Below the pieces are notes generated by a model. That model ran no database searches. It had not been told where the DNA came from and worked only from the letters and a program-made list of their open reading frames with translations. A stretch of 64,000 nucleotides of DNA from Lachancea dasiensis. Lineage: Eukaryota > Ascomycota > Saccharomycetes > Saccharomycetales > Saccharomycetaceae. The stretch's first letter is position 1; each line of letters begins with the position of its first letter. Of the stretch, positions 1-9,155 are shown piece after piece. The stretch covers positions 1,060,854 through 1,124,853 of the forward strand of contig LT598454.1 in NCBI GenBank assembly GCA_900074725.1, given 5' to 3'. The position numbers and the translations under genes were made by a program.

Positions 1-646
1 CCATCGTAGGAGCAGTTAGACGATACATGAGACAATACCTGGAGCATTATCCTCTACATCTGACTACTAGTTATAAATCTTTTAGGCTCATTTTTATCAT
101 TTATTTCGCTGACATTTGATCATGCCTGTCACAATCACTACTTAATCACGCAACCGAGCGCTATAATATAGCATAGGTAGTGTCCCGTTGGCCCATTCTA
201 ATATTATTGTAACTAATTGGCACATTTCAACTACCCGCGGGTTTGAATCAGAGCACGAGGCTGATCTACTTGTGGTATTTGTCTGTTGGGTGGGATTCGT
301 ACGTCGGCAAATTAATAACGTAAGACGGGCTGCCGGAATGTAGTGCTGAGTAAAATAGGTGAGATTGTGGTACAGTGCGGCTTTGGACCGTTGGATTCCC
401 CTTGCAAGCTGAGCTCTCAACTTGTCAAAAACAACATTAGAAGTGGTTTCCACTTATATCTCATCATTGAATTACTAATCCTGAACCGGAGTTCCATGAT
501 CTTCTATCCAAGCACAGCTGAACTTCTCCAACAGACCTGGGATATAAGAATCATGAGAATTGATTCTAGACAGAAACGAATTTCCGCTAATACATACGTC
601 AGGCTGATAGTTCCCCTAGCTTTGGTGTATACCCGCCATTTCCGTC
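1..646. other. Left-edge non-coding region
   Basis: No convincing gene is seen. The open frames here are short, overlap on opposite strands and resemble nothing. The right part must hold the promoter of the reductase gene that begins at 647. A gene cut by the window edge cannot be judged. Confidence 0.5.
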
Positions 647-1591
647 ATGACCTTCACAAAGCTAGTAATAGCTGGGAGTACTGGCCTCTTGGCTGACGAA
701 ATCTTACCTGTCATAATTAATTCTACTAAACCCAAATTTGACGTAACTCTACTGACACACAGCAATGGTGGGAGGAACACTGCGTTCCCTGACGTCAAGA
801 CCGTTTCCGTTGACTATAACGACCACAAATCCCTTGTACGTGCTGTGGCTGGTGCCGACGCTATTATATCACTTGTATCTGTTAAATTCAATAAGATAGT
901 TGATTTACAACTACTCAGGGCTGCTCAGGACGCAGGGGTCCGTCGAATTTTTCCATCAGAGTACACGATAGATGTCCTTCATCCTGCGGCTGAACCTCTT
1001 TTGAAATCCGACAACGAAGAATGGAGGGATATTCCATCGCCCGCAAATGTTGCTCGTGAATTTTTAGCCCTTGCTGAGGAAGAAGGGCCTACGAGCTTCA
1101 CGACGCTTGTCCCATCCACGTTTATTGATCACTGGCTAAGAGGATCATTTGGAATGTTCGAGCCGAAAGCTAAGAAGATTGCGGTTCGTGATGGTGGGAA
1201 TCATTATTTTACTGGTTGTTCATTGCCTTTCATCGCGGCTAGTCTTCTGGCCGTGCTGCAAATGGATGAAGAATCGACAAAGAACAAACGCATTCACATT
1301 AGTGAGGTGCGTGCGTCGCTAAATGAAATTACTGATGCATTTGAAGAAGTAACGGGGGACAAGTTTGAGAGAATCCCTGTCAGTTCTGAATCTATGTTTG
1401 AGCAACGAAAGAAGATTTTTGCAGCTGGGGACATTGCTACAGCTCTCTACTTCGGTGTTTACATTACTGCATTCAACGGTTGTGGTGCGGGAGACCTGAA
1501 GGATGGCTTGCTTTTCGATGGAGATGGTTACCTCCGTCTGGAGAGAAGAACTCTCAAGGATATTGTGTCTGAGGCCGTTCAGAAAGCTTAA
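647..1591 (+). CDS. NmrA / isoflavone-reductase-like NAD(P)-binding protein
   Basis: This 314-residue protein looks like an atypical short-chain dehydrogenase of the NmrA/isoflavone-reductase family. The N-terminus is a Rossmann beta-alpha turn (VIAGSTGLLADEI, about residues 7-19), followed by a second acidic strand and the ADAIISLVS stretch usual for NAD(P) binding. The motif RRIFPSEYTID near residue 100 is typical of the family, in which fungal members act as small-molecule reductases or as redox sensors in nitrogen regulation. No signal peptide or membrane segment is seen, so it is probably cytosolic. The ATG at 647 is the first one that keeps the full nucleotide-binding fold. I cannot name a substrate or an S. 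cerevisiae orthologue. Such genes are often patchily distributed among yeasts, so acquisition or loss is possible. Confidence 0.8.
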   Translation: MTFTKLVIAGSTGLLADEILPVIINSTKPKFDVTLLTHSNGGRNTAFPDVKTVSVDYNDHKSLVRAVAGADAIISLVSVKFNKIVDLQLLRAAQDAGVRRIFPSEYTIDVLHPAAEPLLKSDNEEWRDIPSPANVAREFLALAEEEGPTSFTTLVPSTFIDHWLRGSFGMFEPKAKKIAVRDGGNHYFTGCSLPFIAASLLAVLQMDEESTKNKRIHISEVRASLNEITDAFEEVTGDKFERIPVSSESMFEQRKKIFAAGDIATALYFGVYITAFNGCGAGDLKDGLLFDGDGYLRLERRTLKDIVSEAVQKA

Positions 1592-2449
1592 CTTTCCCAA
1601 AGTAGCTGGCAGATCAAGTTGTGAAAAACAACAGTAAGGTAGAAGCCTCTCGGTTTTTTCATGAAGTTTTTTAGTCTACAGTATGACCTTTTATACCCTC
1701 TATAGCAGATAACTTCGCAAGTTGCAGTCTGTTCATCAACAAATCAGATAGGGCGCTGATCGCTCGCGACAACGGTGGTATGATGTCAAATTTTAATGCT
1801 AGAATATCCAATATATATTTTATCCCTTTATTAGTTGCTGGAGGAGCTAAGCTTCAGGTAAGCCGATTTTAGTTTATCTGCAGTTAGGATTTTTAAAAAT
1901 CGTGCATGCTCAAGGTGTATCGAGTAAGGTTCTGAACTATCCTGTTAAATTCCCAGTGTCGACATTAGTATTTATTGAGGCGAATCGGGCTCATTAGTAG
2001 AAAGCTTACTAAATTTGTTTGAAAGTCGTTGATAGTAATTGTAAGATGAGTAACTTGGATCTAGGGAATTCTATTTATCTTTCTGTACTTATTTTTGGCA
2101 CTAGAGCTGGCTCAGTTACTTTAACGAATGCCTGGTATTTATACAATTCTCGCTCGGTGACTCTGAATAAGACCATTGTTAATCATCCGTTCTAGATCAT
2201 CCTTTTATCAATAAATTGCGGCTCAATGTCAATCGCCAACCCCATTGGACAGTAGATCTTCTTTTCGACTTGTCATAGTGGTAGGCCGATTCGCATGGCC
2301 TCTGTTATGTGCTATCATTCTGTACCACTGTGTCACGTATTTCCTGACGCTGATTAGGCGGCTAGGCGCACATCACCATCAGTTTCCTCACATTATTCCC
2401 TGTGTTAAGGAAGCGGGCATTTCGCCATTTTTCACCCCCAAGACGATAC
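1592..2449. other. Intergenic region without recognised content
   Basis: This AT-rich stretch follows the reductase gene. The only open frame of note (80 codons from 2245 on the plus strand) overlaps the better minus-strand candidate and has no recognisable feature. I see no RNA gene or repeat. Confidence 0.5.
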
Positions 2450-2863
2450 TCAAACCATCTCACACTTCTCTACAGGGTAGTAAGTAGCTATCAACTCGGC
2501 CCCCCATTTTTGGTATTGATACAAGTGATACAGTCCCGCAAATAGATACTGAATAAAGAACGCCTGGGTGAAGATGCCACAGCCAGAATTGTGAGGACTA
2601 CAGCTTTTCATGCAGTAGAAAACCACGAGACTACCCGTACACATGGTCATGAACAAGAGAGTACAATCGCGGCTAACAAGTCTGGCAAATTGGATGTTCT
2701 CTTGACAAATTGGCTCAGGGTTGTTGCATGGTTCATCTCCATGGGTATGCTCAGTATTTAGGGCTATCTCAAGGAAACTACCCTTAGCCAGGATAGTTGG
2801 CAAGAGGAATGTCATCGAGACTATGAGCATTGCTATTCTTATTCCAGGTTCAGGGCCGTTCAT
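2450..2863 (-). CDS. Hypothetical small cysteine-rich membrane protein
   Basis: I do not recognise this 137-residue frame. It begins with ATG at 2863. Residues 8-26 form a hydrophobic stretch ending in a plausible signal-cleavage or anchor region. Residues 67-85 and about 97-115 are two further hydrophobic segments, the last rich in aromatic residues. Eight cysteines follow the first segment (46, 53, 67, 75, 84, 88, 95 and one at the C-terminus), which suggests a secretory-pathway protein with disulfides. The mix of hydrophobic blocks and a polar His/Asp/Asn-rich loop (36-56) is not typical of a chance frame, but no homology supports it. It sits alone in a 2.4-kb gap. It could be a lineage-specific gene, a decaying gene or a fortuitous ORF. 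Confidence 0.35.
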   Translation of the reverse strand: MNGPEPGIRIAMLIVSMTFLLPTILAKGSFLEIALNTEHTHGDEPCNNPEPICQENIQFARLVSRDCTLLFMTMCTGSLVVFYCMKSCSPHNSGCGIFTQAFFIQYLFAGLYHLYQYQKWGAELIATYYPVEKCEMV

Positions 2864-3642
2864 TGTGAACTGTGATATTGTAGCTTCAGAGCTTGTCAGA
2901 AGTTGGGTGAGGTGCCGTTGGATGAGTGCGTTCTATTTATCCTGCTTTGCAGATGGTGGAACTTGCAGGGCGTTTTTGCCGTCAAATGGTGCCAAGTTAC
3001 AACAAGTTGCAGGTGAAACTTTCGAGACCAACGACTTGGCTTCCTGTATCCACATATAGAGGTAAAGAAAAATAGTACAAAGTTATAGTAAATAGCTCGA
3101 GCCATGCTCACCCGAATAGGGAGGAGCTACCAGGTATTTTTCCACCAAGTGTACTTTTTTACTCGCACTGTGGCATGTCGCTCTGCGTCCGCCGACGTTA
3201 TTGTAGAGAGTGATAAGAAATTCGGGCGGCCGCCGAGACAACAATCGAATGTATCACGCGGAAGTCACATGGGAAGCTACCTCCTCCTCCAGAGCACGCA
3301 CGGCTCCCACGTGACCCAGAACCACGGTTGCATCCCTGTGTGTGAGTCGAGTCGACCCATAAGGCACAAGTTTCGAAGCACGTGTGGCAGGACAAACACC
3401 CCACATCACGTGCCCTGTATCTCCACTCAAGTTCGGATCAAATTCGGGTTGCTCGCGCGGATGCCGTTCAGATACTCCTCTTCCCCAAACCGGGTCGCAA
3501 CCAGATACCTGGCGATGAGATATCGGGTCGTTTGCCCCCTGTGCCGACGCTCTGAACGGGTACCAAATGGAGCCCGCGTTTCTTGTTCCTTGTGCCTCCG
3601 ACGCCTTTCTTTTTCACATTTTGACCCTAAGGGCCTTGACCC

Positions 3643-3717
3643 TGGGTCAAACATCCAATTGACCCATTTGACCCATGTCGTGACCCACTTGACCCACTTG
3701 ACCCATCTTCTGACCCA
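3643..3717. repeat. TGACCCA motif array
   Basis: Six exact TGACCCA heptamers start at 3660, 3669, 3681, 3690, 3699 and 3711, so spacings are 9, 12, 9, 9 and 12. An inverted copy, TGGGTCA, lies at 3643-3649, and two TTGACCCT variants lie just upstream. The array sits about 320-390 bp before the glycerol-3-phosphatase ATG. It could be a multi-site protein-binding region or a minisatellite; the sequence alone does not decide. Confidence 0.75.
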
Positions 3718-3913
3718 CTGCACCATCACCTCTGACGTGGGCCACGCCCTTCCGTCGTGGTATGATCTCGCATACAGGTCCATCTCACCACCACCACCAC
3801 CACTTACACTACCACAACCGATCATCATCTGACCTGTAAGCGTTGCTCTCGGTTGGGTCGGCGACGTCGACAACGTTGATCACGTCGGCCAGGACGGGTG
3901 CGTCAACCGTGGG

Positions 3914-3920
3914 TATATAA
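3914..3920 (+). promoter_or_regulatory. TATA box of the GPP gene
   Basis: A perfect TATATAA lies 114 bp upstream of the ATG at 4034, a normal distance for a strongly expressed, stress-regulated yeast gene. Confidence 0.7.
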
Positions 3921-4033
3921 ACGACCCAGGGTCCCGGGCCAGTACCTTCCTCGGTTGAACTACTTGATCTCTCAACCATCAAGGAAGAAGAACTTCAGCC
4001 TTTCCTATACAGACACACACACACATACCTAGC

Positions 4034-4783
4034 ATGTCTCTATCCAAACCAGTCTCTTTGAAAGTCAACGCCGCCCTTTTCGACGTGGACGGCACCATCA
4101 TCATCTCCCAGCCGGCCATCGCCGCGTTCTGGAGAGACTTCGGTAAGGACAAGCCTTACTTCGACGCTGAACACGTTATCCACGAGTCGCACGGATGGAG
4201 AACCTACGATGCGATCGCCAAGTTCGCTCCAGACCACGCCGACGAGGACTACGCCACACAACTAGAGGCTGAGATCCCCGGCAAGTACGGCGAGCACTCC
4301 ATCGAGGTGCCAGGCGCCGTCAAGCTGTGCAAGAGCCTGAACGGGCTGCCCAAGGAGAAGTGGGCCGTGGCCACTTCGGGCACCCGTCCTATGGCCTCCA
4401 AGTGGTTCGAGCTGCTTGGCATCACCAAGCCCGAGTACTTCATCACCGCCAATGACGTGAAGCAGGGCAAGCCTTTCCCAGAGCCATACATCAAGGGCAG
4501 AAACGGGCTTGGGTTCCCAGTCAACGAGAAAGACCCTTCCAAGTCCAAGGTGATCGTCTTTGAGGACGCCCCTGCCGGTATCGCTGCCGGTAAGGCCGCC
4601 GGGTGCAAGATCGTCGGTATCGCCACGACTTTTGACCTGGCTTTCCTCAAGGAGAAGGGCTGCGACATCATCGTGAAGAACCACGAATCCATCAGACTCG
4701 GTGAGTACAACGCCGAGACCGACGAGGTCGAGTTTATCTTCGACGACTACTTGTACGCCAAGGACGACTTGTTGCAGTGGTAA
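4034..4783 (+). CDS. GPP1: Glycerol-3-phosphate phosphatase (Gpp1/Gpp2 type)
   Basis: This 249-residue HAD-superfamily phosphatase matches S. cerevisiae Gpp1/Rhr2 and Gpp2/Hor2 (250 residues) along its whole length. The enzyme dephosphorylates glycerol-3-phosphate in the cytosol, the last step of glycerol synthesis, needed for osmotic adjustment and for NADH balance without oxygen. Motif I is DVDGT (Asp17 nucleophile, Asp19 acid/base), motif II is the VATSGT region near residue 112, and the late motif VFEDAPAG lies near residue 177 with a conserved Lys in VKQGKPFPEPY before it. Codon use is strongly biased, as expected for high expression. S. cerevisiae has two WGD copies (YIL053W, YER062C); one is seen here, so the name is generic. 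Confidence 0.95.
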   Translation: MSLSKPVSLKVNAALFDVDGTIIISQPAIAAFWRDFGKDKPYFDAEHVIHESHGWRTYDAIAKFAPDHADEDYATQLEAEIPGKYGEHSIEVPGAVKLCKSLNGLPKEKWAVATSGTRPMASKWFELLGITKPEYFITANDVKQGKPFPEPYIKGRNGLGFPVNEKDPSKSKVIVFEDAPAGIAAGKAAGCKIVGIATTFDLAFLKEKGCDIIVKNHESIRLGEYNAETDEVEFIFDDYLYAKDDLLQW

Positions 4784-5074
4784 GTGCCCGCGCACGCGCG
4801 TGCCGGCGCTCCACACTACGCCCTGTGTATCATATAGCATGTAATGAATGAAAATTGAATAGATAGCGAGCTCGCGAGCGAGCCCAGGCCTTACGGGAAA
4901 CGGAACCTTGGGCCCGTCCACCGTTGATCCCGGTGGTGCCTTCTTCCCGTTCTGTGGGCATCTCTCTTTCATAAACCAATTAAAGCGACAACTTACTCGC
5001 TTTACCACTTATCATCCTCACCATCTTACCACGAACTTCAATTTGTTTCTTGTCTCATCTCACATCTCTCCGTC

Positions 5075-6361
5075 ATGCGCAGAGTCGTGGTCACCGGGCT
5101 TGGCGCGCTCACGCCCTTGGGTCCCTCCGTATCCCAATCATGGTCGCGCCTGCTCCAAGGCGCCTCTGGTATCCGCCCCATCCTCCAGCTTCCTAATTAT
5201 AAGGACTACGAACCGCACTGTCCTCCGGAGACCGCGGTCGCGCAGGTCGCTGGGTTCGCTGCCACCAACCACCCAGACCTGTTCACCGCGCAAGACCTTC
5301 GCAGAATGAGTCTATTCACCCAGTTCGCCGTTGTCGCGGCCCAAGAGGCTCTAATAGACTCCCAATTGCTTGACCTCCTACACCGCGAGTCCAGTTTAAA
5401 CGACCGGTTCGGTTGCGTCTTGGGCTCCGGAATCGCCTCCATCCACGACTTCTACGATTCCATCCTCAGTTTTGATGGTGGTAAAAAGCTGTCACCGACC
5501 TTCGTGCCCCGGATCCTCGCTAACATGGCCTGCGGCAACGTTTCCATCAAGTTCCAACTACGAGGCGTCTCCCATTGTGCATCCACGGCCTGCGCAACGG
5601 GGAACAATGCTGTTGGTGATGCTTACAACTTTATCAAGCTCGGGTACAACGATGTGTGCCTTGCGGGCGCCAGCGAGGCCAGTGTACACCCGCTGGCGCT
5701 GGCTGGGTTTTTGCGTGCGAAGAGTATCTCTCCAGATGGCGTCTCCAGGCCGTTTGACGGCCGTCGTAATGGATTTGTGCTAGGCGAGGGCGCCGGAGTG
5801 CTGGTTTTGGAGTCACTCGACCACGCTCGTGCTCGCAATGCCAAGATCTACGCCGAAATCGAAGGTTACGGTCTCACTAGCGATGCCCACCACATCACAT
5901 CGCCTTTAGAGTCCGGTGACGGTGCCAGACGTGCTATGCAAATGGCGCTTGGTAGTTACAATCCCAGCCAGGTCGACTACGTCAATGCACATGCTACTTC
6001 CACGGTGCTTGGCGACAGAGCAGAACTGCGCGCTATCCAAAATGTTTTCCAAGGCTCTCTCAATGCCCCACTGAAAGTCTCCAGCAATAAAGGTGCCATT
6101 GGCCATTTGCTGGGGGCCGCAGGCGCAGTTGAAAGCATATTCACCATCAAGTCTCTACAGGAAGGAGTAGTGCCACCTACCCTGAACTTGGAAACGGTAG
6201 GTGGCTCGCAAGGCGACGATATTTTCACAGATATGGGACCGATTGACCTGGTCAAAGGTGCCCCGGAGCGACGCGAGCTCCGCTACGCTCTCAACAATAG
6301 CTTTGGGTTTGGAGGTATCAATTCATCAATTTTATTCAAGAGATGGGATGCTTCAAACTAA
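5075..6361 (+). CDS. CEM1: Mitochondrial beta-ketoacyl-ACP synthase
   Basis: This 428-residue protein is a KAS-II type condensing enzyme, the counterpart of S. cerevisiae Cem1. It extends acyl-ACP chains in mitochondrial type II fatty-acid synthesis, which supplies the octanoyl precursor of lipoic acid and supports respiration. The catalytic triad is visible: Cys173 in STACATG, His306 in VNAHATST and His344 in IGHLLGAAG. A C-terminal glycine-rich turn (NNSFGFGGINSS) is also typical. The start at 5075 gives the Arg-containing N-terminus MRRVVVTGLG with little or no extra presequence. The gene lies 291 bp after the phosphatase on the same strand and ends 81 bp from the convergent DFG10 gene. 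In S. cerevisiae CEM1 (YER061C) is also next to HOR2. Confidence 0.93.
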   Translation: MRRVVVTGLGALTPLGPSVSQSWSRLLQGASGIRPILQLPNYKDYEPHCPPETAVAQVAGFAATNHPDLFTAQDLRRMSLFTQFAVVAAQEALIDSQLLDLLHRESSLNDRFGCVLGSGIASIHDFYDSILSFDGGKKLSPTFVPRILANMACGNVSIKFQLRGVSHCASTACATGNNAVGDAYNFIKLGYNDVCLAGASEASVHPLALAGFLRAKSISPDGVSRPFDGRRNGFVLGEGAGVLVLESLDHARARNAKIYAEIEGYGLTSDAHHITSPLESGDGARRAMQMALGSYNPSQVDYVNAHATSTVLGDRAELRAIQNVFQGSLNAPLKVSSNKGAIGHLLGAAGAVESIFTIKSLQEGVVPPTLNLETVGGSQGDDIFTDMGPIDLVKGAPERRELRYALNNSFGFGGINSSILFKRWDASN

Positions 6362-6442
6362 CTAACTATACTACACACTGCGAAATAGCTCGCGACCCCT
6401 CCGGATCGCTCCTATTTTCCCCTAATGCTCGGCCAGGTCTCT

Positions 6443-7192
6443 CTATAGCACCCACGGGATAATAGCATAGCTAGGAGCAGTAGCTGGGAACTTTCGCCGA
6501 TACCAGTACCTTGTTTCCAGCGCTGAGATTGTCAAGTTGACCATCACCCACACCACACACAACCACATTTTGAAGGAGTTAGTGTACATGGCCAAGGCCA
6601 AGTAGATGCCAACTTCGTCTAAGTAGTGTGGACTCCCCACAACCCTAAAAAGTCCATACGTGGGGAGGGTGTATTTCCGCAATTGGGCCAAGTGACAGTG
6701 GTTTTGGTGCTGATCCCACGAGGCCATCGCGAACATTAATAAGGAAAAAAGTCTTAGCCATAGCGACACAGAGTGCTCACCGTCCTGGTACGTGAAAACT
6801 GTATAATTAACAGTAGAATAAAACCATAGGCCTACCAAATAGTGCGACACATGAATGAAGGAATTCTGTCCGAATTTGTTGACCAAAAGCGTTTCCCACA
6901 GCCTTCGGATAGAATGAAGGAATACTAAAATGGCAAGAACAGTGTTGGATTGCCTTAGATTGAGTGCTGCTATGAATGTAGAATAAAAGTAGAAATGCTG
7001 GAAGCAGCGTTTGGGCACTCTAAGAGTTTGCAGATAACCTGAAAATCCTTTTGACGATGTCTTGACGTCCTGCAGTGTCTTCCCATATTTCAGAAGTAAA
7101 GGCGCCTGTAATTTGGCCAACAGAATGGACCCTAACCCAATGATAAAAGTACTGTAAAACACCACATCGAGCACCACCAACAAGGTTTCCAT
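6443..7192 (-). CDS. DFG10: Polyprenol reductase (steroid 5-alpha-reductase family)
   Basis: This 249-residue membrane protein corresponds to S. cerevisiae Dfg10 (253 residues, YIL049W). The family (SRD5A3 in animals) works in the ER in the conversion of polyprenol to dolichol for N-glycosylation; recent human work re-assigns the exact step, so the reaction name should be held loosely. Several hydrophobic helices are seen, and the C-terminal third carries the family hallmark GSPHYLDEVGIYLAL followed by a final helix and an aromatic/basic tail ending in a region like RYWYRRKF. The start ATG at 7192 opens directly into the first membrane helix. Its placement beside genes that stay on S. cerevisiae chromosome V is part of the evidence for an unduplicated genome. 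Confidence 0.88.
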   Translation of the reverse strand: METLLVVLDVVFYSTFIIGLGSILLAKLQAPLLLKYGKTLQDVKTSSKGFSGYLQTLRVPKRCFQHFYFYSTFIAALNLRQSNTVLAILVFLHSIRRLWETLLVNKFGQNSFIHVSHYLVGLWFYSTVNYTVFTYQDGEHSVSLWLRLFSLLMFAMASWDQHQNHCHLAQLRKYTLPTYGLFRVVGSPHYLDEVGIYLALAMYTNSFKMWLCVVWVMVNLTISALETRYWYRRKFPATAPSYAIIPWVL

Positions 7193-7382
7193 TTACCGCA
7201 CAATCTATGATGGCAGTGGTGATGGTGAAAACTGGTATTCTTCTGGATTCCCGAGGTTAACCAAAAAGTTGAAGTAAATCAAATCAATATCAAATATACA
7301 ATTAAACCTATTAAAGATGGTGATGATGATAATGCGTAAACTACATATACAATTGTGTTTGAGTGTGAGCGCCCCGCTCAGA

Positions 7383-8936
7383 TTAGCGACCCATGTATTT
7401 CAACTCAACCGGCCTCAAGACAAGGTAAGTGATAACCGAGAAGGCAAAGCCTAACTCAAAACCGATGTCACCACCATAGAAACCAATCAAACGGCCAATT
7501 TCACCAGTCCAGTAGGTCTGAGCCATACCCAGAGCGACACCAAAGCATCCGACAAACAGGGCAGTGCACCCGGCAATACCTATGGGGAGGGCACTCCAGT
7601 TGTCCCAGTCCTCAACATGGTAGTTGGAAAACTTGTTCTTTCTGAAGACAAAGTGCTCGGTCAACGAGATACCAATGTAAATGGCTAAGTAGTAGGCAAT
7701 GGCATCCATGAAGTTGGACATAAAAGAGGAAAACTTGTAGTAAGCTGGAATGGCAATGGCCAAAGTAACCAAGTTACCGGCAATGGTCCAGAAAACTCTT
7801 GGAATCTTGGCCAAAGGCTCCCACAATGCTTGAGTACCCAAGGCAATGGAGTACATGTTAGGAATGTTGTTAGCCACAGTAGACATGGCCAACAAAACAC
7901 AGCAGAATTGACCAAAACCTCCGACAGAGTTTGGAACAAGAATGGCAAACACCAAACCACCAACACTCCCACCTTCCTGGTCGTAGTATTGCATGTATGT
8001 AGCGTTGTTGAGGGCGGCGCAACCGGCGGCAGCACCTAGGATGATGGCGAAACATAGTGGGAACATCAATCCAGCCATGACGGCAGCGAACACCTTAATA
8101 CGGTTAGTGTTGCGGGGCATGTAGACAGTGTAATCAGCGGCGTAAGTGGTCCATCCGGCAGCAAAACCGAACACGACACCTCCCATGGACAAAATACCAC
8201 CTGCAGTGTCCTTGCCAGGGTACCAAGGGCCAGCGGTGAAGGAGCCGTCAATGGCCAATCTGGCAATGATAACTAGGAAAACTGCGAAGTTTGGAATCCA
8301 TGAATACTTCTCGTAAGCGTGGATCACACGGTACCCGAAGAAAGTGACCAGGATGGTGGAAACCACGATGATCAAGCATCCGGCCCAGGGAGGACACTGC
8401 GCTCCGCTTGGGTTGACCATGTGCAGAAGTTGAGCCGAGGCAATGGTGTTCACAGCACCCCAACCGACACACGCCACGATGTTAATCAGGGCAAACACAC
8501 GGGCCGTGACATTACCCAGTAGGAAACGCGACAACACCATTTGTCTGAGACCAAGCTCAAGACCGAACACCGAGTAAAAAGCCACGGGCAACACCCCGAG
8601 GAAGGAAAACAGCACAATGGCCAAAAGAGTACCCCAAAAGTTGATTCCGAAAATCAAAGGACCCAGCGTTCCCAGAGAGAACGCCGCGATCACCATGTTC
8701 GCCGAAAACCACATCGAGGCCGCATTCAAAATCGAGTCGTCGTCCTTTTCCGCGTCCGTGATGGGCTCGATACCCTTGGTTTCCGCACGCATCTTGGCCG
8801 CTACACGGTCCACAAACGACAGCTTCGTGGCCTCCGACGACTCCACAATCGGCTGCGAGTCGTCATCCGACACCTCGAACCGCGAGGCGCCGCGTTTTTC
8901 CAAATCTTGGATTTCGTACTCTTGCTTGGACGACAT
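7383..8936 (-). CDS. FCY2: Purine-cytosine permease (Fcy2 family)
   Basis: This 517-residue protein is a nucleobase:cation symporter-1 transporter of the Fcy2/Fcy21/Fcy22 group, which takes up cytosine, adenine, guanine and hypoxanthine with protons at the plasma membrane. A hydrophilic N-terminus of about 90 residues, rich in acidic and Ser/Thr residues, precedes about 12 membrane helices. The region AASMWFSANMVIAAFSLGTLGP is the family's first-helix signature, and FAAGWTTYAADYTVYMPRNTN matches the conserved substrate-site loop. Length is close to Fcy2 (533). S. cerevisiae keeps several copies (YER056C, YER060W, YER060W-A); only one is present here. Its upstream region has a TATA box and three GATAAG sites, consistent with nitrogen-catabolite control. 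FCY1, the partner cytosine deaminase gene, is not at its S. cerevisiae-like place near 18.4-18.9 kb. Confidence 0.93.
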   Translation of the reverse strand: MSSKQEYEIQDLEKRGASRFEVSDDDSQPIVESSEATKLSFVDRVAAKMRAETKGIEPITDAEKDDDSILNAASMWFSANMVIAAFSLGTLGPLIFGINFWGTLLAIVLFSFLGVLPVAFYSVFGLELGLRQMVLSRFLLGNVTARVFALINIVACVGWGAVNTIASAQLLHMVNPSGAQCPPWAGCLIIVVSTILVTFFGYRVIHAYEKYSWIPNFAVFLVIIARLAIDGSFTAGPWYPGKDTAGGILSMGGVVFGFAAGWTTYAADYTVYMPRNTNRIKVFAAVMAGLMFPLCFAIILGAAAGCAALNNATYMQYYDQEGGSVGGLVFAILVPNSVGGFGQFCCVLLAMSTVANNIPNMYSIALGTQALWEPLAKIPRVFWTIAGNLVTLAIAIPAYYKFSSFMSNFMDAIAYYLAIYIGISLTEHFVFRKNKFSNYHVEDWDNWSALPIGIAGCTALFVGCFGVALGMAQTYWTGEIGRLIGFYGGDIGFELGFAFSVITYLVLRPVELKYMGR

Positions 8937-9102
8937 TTTCTTGTTACAACGCCTGAGATAACTGTGCTAAGAGCCTTCTTCAAACTATCAAAAATCCGGG
9001 ACGAATGACGCCTGAGCTGAGCAGCTAAACTAACGAACTATCGCTTCCACCGTGCTAAACCTCCAGGCCTGTCGCTGCCAAACCCTGTCTCTGCCGGTTG
9101 TC

Positions 9103-9109
9103 TTATATA
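9103..9109 (-). promoter_or_regulatory. TATA box of the purine-cytosine permease gene
   Basis: A minus-strand TATATAA lies about 167 bp upstream of the permease ATG at 8936. Confidence 0.6.
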
Positions 9110-9155
9110 GACCATGCGATGAGCAGTGAAAAATTGTCAATTGTACTAATCGCAT

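Larger units (their letters stand above)
2864..4033. other. Repeat-rich promoter region of the glycerol-3-phosphatase gene
   Basis: This region is richer in GC than its left neighbour. It contains CACGTG boxes near 3308, 3379 and 3408, a TGACCCA array (3660-3717), a CAC-triplet run near 3787-3802, a TATA box at 3914-3920 and a CA-rich leader just before the start codon. Overlapping frames on both strands are kept open by three-base periodicity and look like artefacts. Confidence 0.6.

Noticed and set aside
343-798. Short frames around the start of the reductase gene (117 codons plus, 60 and 103 codons minus)
   Set aside because: They overlap each other or the conserved reductase and show no domain.
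2245-2487. 80-codon plus-strand frame
   Set aside because: It overlaps the end of the stronger minus-strand candidate, is short and has no homology or composition signal beyond one hydrophobic stretch.
3104-3873. Overlapping open frames on both strands (242 codons plus, 148 codons minus)
   Set aside because: Both are held open by the three-base-periodic TGACCCA and CAC repeats, give repetitive His/Thr/Leu or Trp/Val peptides, and lie over the promoter and TATA box of the phosphatase gene.
4262-5008. 248-codon frame antisense to the glycerol-3-phosphatase gene
   Set aside because: It is a mirror of strong codon bias in the real gene; the peptide is low-complexity Val/Leu/Gly and resembles nothing.
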